Assembly: GCF_003340475.1 (NCBI RefSeq)
Contig: NZ_QBKA01000002.1
Span: 1,497,501 to 1,561,500, forward strand
Direction: 5' to 3'
Source of the DNA: Alteripontixanthobacter maritimus
GTDB taxonomy: Bacteria; Pseudomonadota; Alphaproteobacteria; Sphingomonadales; Sphingomonadaceae
DNA length: 64,000 nucleotides
Shown here: piece by piece, positions 42,932 through 50,664 of the stretch
Layout of the letters: each line of letters starts with the position of its first letter
Numbering within the stretch: the first letter of the stretch is position 1
Program-made: the position numbers and the translations under genes
The notes under the pieces: generated by a model
Database searches by the model: none
What the model was told of the DNA's origin: nothing
Seen by the model: the letters and a program-made list of their open reading frames with translations, nothing else

Positions 42932-45505
42932 TCAGAACTTCGTGCGAACGGTTACGCCGTAAGTCCGCGGTGCCAGTACAAAGGCCGACCGGCTGTTCGC
43001 CGCACCGCTGCCGCGCAGTGTGGTGTTGAACGTTACCCCGCGAACCACTTCGTCGGTGAGATTGTTGACGTAGAATTCGATCCCGAACCGGTCGTCGATG
43101 GTACCGACACCGGCGCGCAGGTTGATCTGGAAATACCCGTCCTGCTGGTCTCCGACAATTAACGGCGCCCCGGCCACTGCGGCCTGCACCTGCGCGAGGG
43201 TCGAACCCGGCGGCACCGATGGTGGAACGATCGCCTGGGTGGACGTCCGGCTATCCGATTCCATCCGGACCTGTCCGGCCAGGAAGTAATCGAAATTGTT
43301 CGTCAGATCAGCTTCGTACTGCGCACCCAGCACACCGACGATATTCGGTGCGTTGGTCAGATCGTTGCCGCATAGCGACACGACGTTCACGTTCGTCTGA
43401 TCGCCATTGCAATCGTCGGGATAGCGCGCATCGATCAGCGTCAAACCACCATTCACCGTCAGATTGTCGCTTGGGCGGATGAGCGTTTCGATCTCCACCC
43501 CTTCAGTAATTGCCTTGGGTACGTTGAACGTCTGGAACGCCGTGCCGGTAAATTCCAGAACCTGGAAATCGCTGAACTCTTCTCGGAAAGCCGCAATGTT
43601 CAAGGTTACCCGGTTATCGAGCAAGCGCGATTTGAGGCCGATCTCATAGGCGTCCACTTCTTCCGAACGGAAGGTCGGATCGGCGCCCGCAACGGCGGCC
43701 GTGGTGTCGAGATTAATGCCGCCCGATTTGTAGCCGTGGGTGAAGCTGGCATAGACATTCACAGGAGCGGCGAATTCATACCCGAGCTTGGCCGTATAGA
43801 TCAGTTCCTCGTCGTTAAAATCGGTATCGAATGTTCGCACGAGTGGCAATACAGCGGCCTGCGGCAAATCGGCCGGCGCGGTGAAGCCGAAACAACCCAG
43901 TCCGATGAAAGGACCGACCAGAGCCGGACTGACCCCGCCAATCGCGGGTAGCGCATTCAGAACCGCCGGACATACAGCGTTGTTATTCTCAAGCTGTTCG
44001 AAACTGCCGCTCTTGTCTTCCCAGGAATAGCGCAGACCCAGCGTCGCCTCCAGCCCGTCGAACACCTCGTAGCTGTTATGCGTGAAGATCGAATAGCTCT
44101 TGGCGTCCTGCTGGAACCGGTTGCGGCTGCTCGTGCTGGCCGGATCCAGTCCGGTGAATACGGTCAGCGGATTCGCGCCCAACGCCCCGCCTGTGGCCGG
44201 GAACAACAGCACTCCGACATTCTCGCCATAATCCTCGCCCAGTTCGAAAGTGATGTCCTGTTCGATCTGCTCATCTGAGAAATATCCGCCAATGAGATAG
44301 TTCAAACGCCCGTCCATCGCATCGCCCTGCAGCCGCAGTTCCGCAGTAAAGGTTTCGATATCGGTCAGAGCCGGGCCAACATTGAAAATGTCGAGCGCGG
44401 AGAAATCGGAATCGTAAGATTCGAAGGAATCGAACTTCCGCCATGATCCGATGAAGATCAGATCGGCGTTGTCGCTGACCGGAAATTCAATCTCGCCCGT
44501 CACGCCGTAATTGTCGACATCCGATTCCGGTGCGAAATTGGCGGTAGCAATGCGGTTGTCAGTGGCCTGTTCAATGGCTGTCTGGTCGAATGGATTGGTG
44601 GCACGAACCGGTGCCCCCTGCCCGCCGCGCGCGCCAAGGCCGAGCGCCTGATACACTCCCGCCGTTTCGAGCGGGGTTGCATAGATTTCGACAGGGCTGC
44701 AGCAACTGGCCTGGCTGTTGGAGAAGTCCCCGATCAACCGGCCCCGCAGTCCGTTATCGGCCTCGAACCCCAGTTGGGCGCGAACGAGATACTGGTCGGC
44801 GGTGTTGGATTCGGCGAACGGAGTGCCATTCCCGTCTACAAGTGTGACATACCCGTCCCTCTGACGGTAGGCGCCGGTAACTCGCAGCGCCAGCTTGTCC
44901 TCCACCAGCGGTACGTTCACCGCGCCCTGCACGCCGATCTCATCGAAATTGCCGTATGTGGCGTTGGCGAAACCGCCGAACGTGTCGAGATCCGGGCGAT
45001 TGGTCACGATGTTAAGCGCACCGGCCGACGTGTTGCGTCCGAACAGGGTTCCCTGCGGACCACGCAACACCTCTACCCGTTCGATATCCACGAACTCGGT
45101 TAAGGCGACACCGGGGCGGGACTGATAGGCGCCGTCCACGAAGATGCCGACTGCGCTTTCGAACCCGATATTGTTCGACGTGGTGCCGATTCCGCGAATA
45201 CGCAGCACGACCGAACCCGACGATGTCTGCGCCTGACTGCTGGAAAAGCTGGTTGCGACCTGGGTAACGTCCTGGATATTATCTACGCCCTGTCGTTCCA
45301 GTGTAACCGCGTCCACCGCCGTCACCGCGATCTGAACGTCCTGCACATCCTGCGCGCGGCGGTTCGCGGTTACGATTATGACACCAGCATCACGTTCCTG
45401 CTCTACTTCCTGAGCCTCTTCCTGCGTGGTCTGTGCATAGACTGCCGAAGGCAGCGCCAGCATTCCCGCGGTGAGCGCAGTGGTAGCGTAGAGTGAAAAT
45501 TTCAT
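42932..45505 (-). CDS. TonB-dependent outer-membrane receptor
   Basis: Ligand-gated outer-membrane channel driven by TonB. It has 857 residues: signal peptide (about 1-24, ending VYAQ), a plug domain (about 40-165, with VIIVTANRRAQDVQDV as TonB-box-like start and DIERVEVLRGPQGTLFGRNT), then a 22-stranded barrel ending in the typical TVRTKF with terminal Phe. The architecture is that of the large sphingomonad receptor families for plant-derived or aromatic compounds; the ligand cannot be told. GGAGAGGA precedes the ATG. It stands alone with its own terminator and a palindrome-rich leader. Confidence 0.93.
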   Translation of the reverse strand: MKFSLYATTALTAGMLALPSAVYAQTTQEEAQEVEQERDAGVIIVTANRRAQDVQDVQIAVTAVDAVTLERQGVDNIQDVTQVATSFSSSQAQTSSGSVVLRIRGIGTTSNNIGFESAVGIFVDGAYQSRPGVALTEFVDIERVEVLRGPQGTLFGRNTSAGALNIVTNRPDLDTFGGFANATYGNFDEIGVQGAVNVPLVEDKLALRVTGAYRQRDGYVTLVDGNGTPFAESNTADQYLVRAQLGFEADNGLRGRLIGDFSNSQASCCSPVEIYATPLETAGVYQALGLGARGGQGAPVRATNPFDQTAIEQATDNRIATANFAPESDVDNYGVTGEIEFPVSDNADLIFIGSWRKFDSFESYDSDFSALDIFNVGPALTDIETFTAELRLQGDAMDGRLNYLIGGYFSDEQIEQDITFELGEDYGENVGVLLFPATGGALGANPLTVFTGLDPASTSSRNRFQQDAKSYSIFTHNSYEVFDGLEATLGLRYSWEDKSGSFEQLENNNAVCPAVLNALPAIGGVSPALVGPFIGLGCFGFTAPADLPQAAVLPLVRTFDTDFNDEELIYTAKLGYEFAAPVNVYASFTHGYKSGGINLDTTAAVAGADPTFRSEEVDAYEIGLKSRLLDNRVTLNIAAFREEFSDFQVLEFTGTAFQTFNVPKAITEGVEIETLIRPSDNLTVNGGLTLIDARYPDDCNGDQTNVNVVSLCGNDLTNAPNIVGVLGAQYEADLTNNFDYFLAGQVRMESDSRTSTQAIVPPSVPPGSTLAQVQAAVAGAPLIVGDQQDGYFQINLRAGVGTIDDRFGIEFYVNNLTDEVVRGVTFNTTLRGSGAANSRSAFVLAPRTYGVTVRTKF

Positions 45506-45523
45506 GGCATCCTCTCCATCAAA

Positions 45524-45625
45524 CGTATCGCACGATACGCATTATCGGGCCCTTTGCGGGCTCTCGTCGAAGGTCTTTGCGCATACGAATGCGCGACGAC
45601 AAGTGCGTAAGGTGCGTAACGCACC
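45524..45625. promoter_or_regulatory. Cluster of inverted repeats upstream of the TonB-dependent receptor gene
   Basis: Three perfect inverted repeats lie in 102 bases before the receptor ATG: CGTATCG-CA-CGATACG (45524-45539), GCGCAT-ACGA-ATGCGC (45579-45594) and GGTGCG-TAA-CGCACC (45611-45625). The last overlaps a direct repeat GTGCGTAA (45603-45610 and 45612-45619). They could be operators for a repressor or activator of the receptor; no regulator gene adjoins. Confidence 0.4.
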
Positions 45626-45710
45626 CAGTTTTGCGCACACTGTGACGCGTTTGCATCATTATATCGTTAGATCAGGGTCCCGCTTTCCGCTTGTTTCAGC
45701 GAGGCGGGGG

Positions 45711-45796
45711 TGGTGGACAGGATAGGATTCGAACCTATGTACGCTTGCGCGGGCAGATTTACAGTCTGCTGCCTTTAACCACTCGGCCACCTGTCC
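45711..45796 (-). tRNA. tRNA-Tyr (GTA), CCA encoded
   Basis: Class II tRNA on the minus strand: acceptor GGACAGG/CCTGTCC with A73 and encoded CCA (45711-45713), anticodon stem AGACT/AATCT region with GTA in the loop, a long variable arm (CCGCGCAAGCG), and the T arm AGGTTCGAATCCT. Its long variable arm and GTA anticodon define bacterial tRNA-Tyr. Confidence 0.97.
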
Positions 45797-45974
45797 ACAG
45801 TCCCGTTGCGCTGCTGTCTTGAGCGTGCAATCGACCCCGCAGGCAAGCGGGGCCATCGGCCGAGAGGCGCCGCTTTGGCGAAGGCGCGCTTGCCTGTCAA
45901 TGGGGCGGCTGGCAGGGCTTCGGGCACAATGCGGATCACGGGGTCCGCAGTTATACACGAACGGGAATTCGGCG

Positions 45975-46763
45975 ATGGCCAAGCGGGATAACAAACGGGT
46001 GCTGCGCGGGCGGGCCGGACGTATGCAGGGCGGGCGCGGCAGCGGCAAGGCCGGCGCGGGGCAGGTGCGCCTGTGGGGTCATCACGCGGTGGAAGCGGCG
46101 CTGAAAAATCCCGAGCGTCAGCATCGAAAATTATGGGCAACACGCGAAGGGGTTGCATCGCTCGACGGCGATTTACCGCAGGACTTTGCTGTGGAATACG
46201 CCGATCCGCACGATCTTGCCCGCCTGGTGGCGCAGGGCGCGCCGCATCAGGGGCTGGTGCTGGAATGCGCAGCACTGGAGGATGTCTTCCTCGATGACGT
46301 ACTGGCACAGGCAGACGACCGCCCGCTGGTCATTCTCGACCAGGTCACCGATCCGCACAATGTCGGCGCGATTCTGCGCTCTGCCGCCGCATTCGATGTG
46401 GCCGCCATCGTCACACAGGATCGGCACGCCCCGCCCGAAAGCGGAGTGGTCGGCAAATCGGCTTCGGGTGCGCTGGAATCGGTTCCATGGGTGCGGGTAG
46501 TCAATCTGGCGCGCGCGATGGAGCAGATCGCGGAACACGGATATTGGCGGATCGGGCTCGCCGGTGATGCGGAAACCACGCTGGCCGAGGCATTGCCCAC
46601 TGGCAAGGTGGCGCTGGTATTCGGCGCCGAGGGGCCGGGTATGCGGCAAAACATCGCCAACCACTGCGACGCACTTGCCCGGCTCCCGATCGGCGAAGCG
46701 ATGGAAAGCCTGAATGTCAGCAACGCTGCCGCGGTGACGCTGTATGCGGTAGCCACACGGTAA
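45975..46763 (+). CDS. rlmB: 23S rRNA (guanosine-2'-O-)-methyltransferase RlmB-like
   Basis: SpoU/TrmH-type 2'-O-methyltransferase with a trefoil knot SAM site. It has 262 residues. A basic Gly/Arg-rich N terminus (MAKRDNKRVLRGRAGRMQGG) leads to a substrate-binding domain (LWGHHAVEAALKNPER) and the catalytic knot with DQVTDPHNVGAILRSAAAF, VFGAEGPGMR and SLNVSNAAAVTLY. Fit to RlmB (G2251 of 23S rRNA) is by overall layout; another TrmH-family target is possible. An open frame upstream runs through the tRNA-Tyr region and is excluded. Confidence 0.92.
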   Translation: MAKRDNKRVLRGRAGRMQGGRGSGKAGAGQVRLWGHHAVEAALKNPERQHRKLWATREGVASLDGDLPQDFAVEYADPHDLARLVAQGAPHQGLVLECAALEDVFLDDVLAQADDRPLVILDQVTDPHNVGAILRSAAAFDVAAIVTQDRHAPPESGVVGKSASGALESVPWVRVVNLARAMEQIAEHGYWRIGLAGDAETTLAEALPTGKVALVFGAEGPGMRQNIANHCDALARLPIGEAMESLNVSNAAAVTLYAVATR

Positions 46764-46848
46764 GGCGGGTGCGCCCAACCGGGTCCGGGGCAATTGTGCG
46801 CATATTGCACCTAACTCAGGCACAGCCGTCCGTTTGATTGCCCAACAT

Positions 46849-46888
46849 AAAAAAGCCGCGCCACCCCGAAGGGTAGCGCGGCTTTTTA
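46849..46888. terminator. Bidirectional terminator between rlmB and hup
   Basis: Stem AAAAAGCCGCGC/GCGCGGCTTTTT (arms 46850-46861 and 46876-46887) around a small inner hairpin (ACCCCGAAGGGT). T runs follow on both strands, so it serves the convergent rlmB and hup transcripts. Confidence 0.88.
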
Positions 46889-46933
46889 TGTCATATCGGC
46901 GACCCGGAAACCCGGGCTGCCAAAAACGGCGTC

Positions 46934-47206
46934 TTAGTTGACGGCGTCTTTCAGACCCTTGCCGGCCTTGAACTTGGGCTGGTTGGATGCCTTGATCGTC
47001 ATCGGCTCACCCGTACGTGGGTTGCGGCCGGTGCTGGCCTTGCGTTTGGCCACGGAGAAAGTGCCGAAGCCGACGAGGCGAACTTCTTCACCCTTCGACA
47101 GCGACTTCTGGATGGAATCGAATACGCCTTCGACCGCGCTGGCGGAATCGCTTTTGGAAAGGCCGCTGGAATCGGCGACGGCGCTAATCAGTTCATTCTT
47201 GTTCAT
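46934..47206 (-). CDS. hup: Histone-like DNA-binding protein HU
   Basis: Nucleoid protein of 90 residues that bends and packs DNA as a dimer. The start MNKNELISAVADSSGLSKSD and the DNA-clasping arm FGTFSVAKRKASTGRNPRTGE with its Pro are the family's hallmarks. It lies downstream of lon on the same strand, the familiar lon-hup order, with a 246-base spacer containing a likely promoter. Which HU paralogue (alpha, beta) is not meaningful here. Confidence 0.97.
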   Translation of the reverse strand: MNKNELISAVADSSGLSKSDSASAVEGVFDSIQKSLSKGEEVRLVGFGTFSVAKRKASTGRNPRTGEPMTIKASNQPKFKAGKGLKDAVN

Positions 47207-47271
47207 TCAGGATTCCCCCAATTGGAATAGATATTTTACAGGTTCGGACAAGAAGAGGTCCGGCGGAGGCA

Positions 47272-47301
47272 ATGTTGAACAAGTTTCTACAACAATGTCA
47301 A
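47272..47301 (-). promoter_or_regulatory. Putative promoter of hup
   Basis: On the minus strand a perfect -35 box TTGACA (47296-47301) is followed, 18 bases on, by CAACAT (47272-47277), a weak -10 box with three of six consensus bases. It lies about 70 bases before the hup ATG. Confidence 0.4.
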
Positions 47302-47452
47302 AGGCATTTCGTCGCAAAAACGGCTGGATTGCGCCATCTGATGGCAATTAACCATCAATTGGTCGCTATCCAGACATCCAGACGGACTATTGCTGCACCG
47401 CACAATGCTCCATTCGAGCCCGCCGTAACGGTAAAGCGCGTGGTAGGCCGAA

Positions 47453-49870
47453 TCAGTGAGCGGTATGCACCGCTGCCGGGCTGACCCCCGCCGATCCCGG
47501 CTGGCTGGCCAGATCGTCCGCCTCGCTCCACTCAATCGCCTCAGGCTGTTCGCACAAGGCGCGAGCCAGCACTTCGTCAACATGAGCGACCGGCACGATG
47601 TCCAGCGCGTCTTTGATGTTGACCGGGATCTCGGCCAAATCCTTCACATTGTCTTCCGGGATAAGGACCGTGCCGATCCCGCCGCGCAATGCTGCCAGCA
47701 GCTTTTCCTTCAGTCCGCCAATCGGCAGGACGCGGCCGCGCAGCGTAACTTCGCCGGTCATGGCCACGTCGGGCCGAACTGGAATACCTGTCAGGGTCGA
47801 CACGATCGAAGTGACCATGCCGATACCCGCGCTTGGTCCGTCTTTCGGCACCGCGCCTTCGGGCAAGTGGATATGGATGTTCTTGCGCTGAAAGATGCTC
47901 GGCTTAATGCCATAGGCCGGCGCACGAGCTTTCACGAAGCTGAAGGCGGCGGCGATGGACTCGTTCATAACGTCACCCAGCTTGCCGGTCGTCTTCACCT
48001 CGCCCTTCCCGCCGGGACCGCCGGGAGTGGTGACACTTTCGATGGTCAACAACTCGCCGCCGACCTCGGTCCAGGCAAGGCCGGTGACCGCGCCGACCTG
48101 CGCGTCTTCCTCGCCCATGCCATGCTTGAACTTACGCACTCCGGCAAAGTCGCCCAGATTATCGGGCGTGATGGTGATGCTGGTCGCTTCCCCTTCGAGG
48201 ATTTTGCGCAAGGATTTGCGAGCAAGCCGGGCAATTTCGCGTTCCAGCGTCCGCACCCCCGCCTCGCGCGTGTAATACCGGATAAGGTCGCGCAGAGCCA
48301 GCTCGGTCAGTTCGAATTCCTCCGCCTTCAAACCGTGATCGCTGATCGTTTTCTCAAGCAAATGCCGTTTGGCGATTTCAACCTTCTCGTCCTCGGTATA
48401 GCCTTCCAGCCGGATGATTTCCATCCGGTCCAGCAGCGGCTGCGGCAAATCGAGACTGTTGGCCGTGGTCACGAACATGATGTCGCTTAGGTCGAGATCG
48501 AGCTCGAGGTAATGGTCCTGGAAATGGCTGTTCTGTTCAGGATCCAACACTTCCAACAGTGCCGATGCCGGATCGCCGCGGAAATCCTGGCCCAGCTTGT
48601 CGATCTCGTCGAGTAAGAACAGCGGGTTGCTGGTCCCGGCCTTTTTCAGATTGGTGACGATCTTGCCTGGCAGCGACCCTATATAAGTACGACGGTGGCC
48701 GCGTATCTCGGCCTCGTCGCGCACACCGCCAAGCGACTGCCGAACGAATTCGCGGCCCGTAGCGCGGGCAATGCTCTTGCCGAGCGAGGTCTTGCCGACA
48801 CCCGGAGGGCCAACGAGGCACAGGATCGGCCCCTTCAACTTGTTGGTACGCGCCTGCACGGCAAGATATTCGATGATCCGATCCTTGACCTTCTCCAGCG
48901 CGTAATGATCTGCATCCAGCACTTCCTGCGCTTTTGCGATGTCTTTCTTCACGCGGCTCTTCTTGCCCCATGGCAAGCCCAGCAACACGTCGAGGTAGTT
49001 CCGAATGACGGTAGCTTCGGCGCTCATCGGCTGCATCGCGCGCAGCTTTTTCAGTTCCGAATTGGCCTTTTCCCGCGCCTCTTTCGATAGCTTGGTCGCT
49101 TCTATCTTCTTCTGCAGTTCGCCCAGTTCGTCGCCATCCTCGCCCTCGCCGCCAAGCTCGTTCTGGATCGCCTTCATCTGTTCGTTGAGATAATATTCGC
49201 GCTGCGTTTTTTCCATCTGCCGCTTCACGCGGCCGCGGATCTTGCGCTCCACCTGCAGGACGGACAATTCGCCTTCCATGAAAGACATGACCATTTCCAG
49301 CCGCTTCAACGGATGGGCCTCGGTCAACAAGGCCTGCTTGTCGGAGACCTTCGCGGAAATGGCCGAGGCCACCGCGTCCGCCAGCTGACTCGCATCGTCG
49401 ATGTCCGACAGGTCGGGCCCCGCATCATCGCCCAGCTTCTTCTGCAGCTTGGCGTATTCGGCAAATTCCTCGACTACCTGCCGCATCGTGGCCGTGACTT
49501 CCGTGCCGGACGCGGTCACCTCGTCCTGCACGGCAATGTCGGCGAGCACGACATCGCCATCGGCGCGCAGGTCCTTTAGGCTGGCCCTTGCCTTGCCTTC
49601 GACCATAACGCGGACGGTACCGTCGGGGAGCTTCAGCATCTGCAGCACATGCGCGGTGACGCCGATGTCGTACAGATCGTCGCGCTCCGGCGCGTCGCAA
49701 GTGGGATCGAGCTGGGCGAGCAGGAAAATTTCCTTGCCGCCATCGTCCGACTTGTTGGCCATCGCCTGTTCCAGCGCCGCCACGGAATGCGGGCGGCCCA
49801 CGAACAGCGGTACCACCATGCCGGGGAACACCACGATATCGCGCAGGGGAAGAAGGGGGAGCGTCGTCAT
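47453..49870 (-). CDS. lon: ATP-dependent protease La (Lon)
   Basis: Cytoplasmic hexameric AAA+ protease that removes misfolded and regulatory proteins. It has 805 residues from ATG 49870 (MTTLPLLPLRD). Lon N-terminal domain to about 300, AAA+ module with Walker A GPPGVGKTSLGKS and Walker B FLLDEIDKLG, and a C-terminal protease domain with the Ser-Lys dyad region PKDGPSAGIGMV and the Lys in GGLKEKLLAA. A Met six codons earlier is possible. A near-consensus heat-shock promoter lies upstream (49919-49947). hup follows. Confidence 0.98.
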   Translation of the reverse strand: MTTLPLLPLRDIVVFPGMVVPLFVGRPHSVAALEQAMANKSDDGGKEIFLLAQLDPTCDAPERDDLYDIGVTAHVLQMLKLPDGTVRVMVEGKARASLKDLRADGDVVLADIAVQDEVTASGTEVTATMRQVVEEFAEYAKLQKKLGDDAGPDLSDIDDASQLADAVASAISAKVSDKQALLTEAHPLKRLEMVMSFMEGELSVLQVERKIRGRVKRQMEKTQREYYLNEQMKAIQNELGGEGEDGDELGELQKKIEATKLSKEAREKANSELKKLRAMQPMSAEATVIRNYLDVLLGLPWGKKSRVKKDIAKAQEVLDADHYALEKVKDRIIEYLAVQARTNKLKGPILCLVGPPGVGKTSLGKSIARATGREFVRQSLGGVRDEAEIRGHRRTYIGSLPGKIVTNLKKAGTSNPLFLLDEIDKLGQDFRGDPASALLEVLDPEQNSHFQDHYLELDLDLSDIMFVTTANSLDLPQPLLDRMEIIRLEGYTEDEKVEIAKRHLLEKTISDHGLKAEEFELTELALRDLIRYYTREAGVRTLEREIARLARKSLRKILEGEATSITITPDNLGDFAGVRKFKHGMGEEDAQVGAVTGLAWTEVGGELLTIESVTTPGGPGGKGEVKTTGKLGDVMNESIAAAFSFVKARAPAYGIKPSIFQRKNIHIHLPEGAVPKDGPSAGIGMVTSIVSTLTGIPVRPDVAMTGEVTLRGRVLPIGGLKEKLLAALRGGIGTVLIPEDNVKDLAEIPVNIKDALDIVPVAHVDEVLARALCEQPEAIEWSEADDLASQPGSAGVSPAAVHTAH

Positions 49871-49918
49871 AAATATGGTCCGGTTCATGCGGCGTGGGTG
49901 CCGCTGCTATAGTTCACG

Positions 49919-49947
49919 ATATGGGGGGCGCCGGCCTGCCTATCAAC
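49919..49947 (-). promoter_or_regulatory. Heat-shock (RpoH-type) promoter of lon
   Basis: On the minus strand GTTGAT (49942-49947), 15 bases of spacer, then CCCCATAT (49919-49926). The -10 element matches the sigma-32 consensus CCCCATNT at every position, and the -35 retains TTGA of CTTGAA. It is about 50 bases before the lon ATG, a normal leader length. Confidence 0.7.
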
Positions 49948-50088
49948 AGGCGGAACCGGCATCGTTGTGGACGAGGTTGCGGGCGAATGCGCATCGGCCT
50001 GTCATCATGCGGTAACGATCTGCGGCCATGTGCAACCCGGTAACAACGGGCCGGAACAATCCGGTCCATCCCATCAGGAGCGCAGACC

Positions 50089-50304
50089 ATGATGCAGGCA
50101 ATTTGCAGGATCGCAGGACATCGGATCGACCGCGGGCGCGTATGGCATGACCGGCTGGACTTCCGCACGACCTGCCGCCGTTGCCATACCGAACTATTGC
50201 GGTCGAGCGAAGGGTGGCGCGCGTTCGACCCTGGCTCCGATGGCAACGAAGCCCGCTGCGAACACCCGCGGGCAACCACGCGGGCGACGACGCGGGCCGC
50301 CTGA
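50089..50304 (+). CDS. Small Cys/His protein, zinc-ribbon-like (hypothetical)
   Basis: 71 residues, basic. The first half has a putative zinc site: Cys6 and His11 in ICRIAGHRIDRGR, then CRRCHTELLRSSEGW with a C-x2-C-H knuckle; the rest is Asp/Arg-rich and ends in a Thr-Arg-Ala repeat. AGGAGC stands 9 bases from the ATG, a strong ribosome site. A C..H, CxxC pattern in a small protein suggests zinc binding; no function is known to me. It is divergent from lon, with the lon heat-shock promoter in the shared upstream region. Confidence 0.75.
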   Translation: MMQAICRIAGHRIDRGRVWHDRLDFRTTCRRCHTELLRSSEGWRAFDPGSDGNEARCEHPRATTRATTRAA

Positions 50305-50310
50305 TCCGCG

Positions 50311-50652
50311 TCAGCTGAAACCGGGTATGTCGAGGCCGGGCGGCAGGCCCATGCCTCCCTGCACCTTTTGCATTTCGGCGTTGGAAACCTGATCCGCCTT
50401 GCCGCGCGCATCGTTGAATGCCGCAGTGACGAGGTCTTCGACCATCGCCTTTTCATCCGGTTTCATCAGGCTCTCGTCGATATCGACGCCGAGTACGCGG
50501 CCCTTGGCGGTGCAGCGGACCTTCACCAAGCCGCCGCCAGCCAGGCCCTCGACCTCAATCGCGTCAAGCTTGACCTGCACGTCGTTCATCTGGGTCTGGA
50601 TCGTTTCGGCAGCCTTCTGGGCCGCCTGCAGCATTTCTTCCATCGATTTCAT
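50311..50652 (-). CDS. ebfC: Nucleoid-associated protein YbaB/EbfC
   Basis: Small DNA-binding dimer of 113 residues encoded next to dnaX in most bacteria. It shows the family's long N-terminal helix (MEEMLQAAQKAAETIQTQM) and the core strand GLVKVRCTAKGRVLGVDID, followed by VEDLVTAAFNDARGKAD. GAGGAA stands about 9 bases before the ATG. It follows dnaX by 12 bases, so the two share a transcript. Confidence 0.96.
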   Translation of the reverse strand: MKSMEEMLQAAQKAAETIQTQMNDVQVKLDAIEVEGLAGGGLVKVRCTAKGRVLGVDIDESLMKPDEKAMVEDLVTAAFNDARGKADQVSNAEMQKVQGGMGLPPGLDIPGFS

Positions 50653-50664
50653 CGGTCGGGTTCC

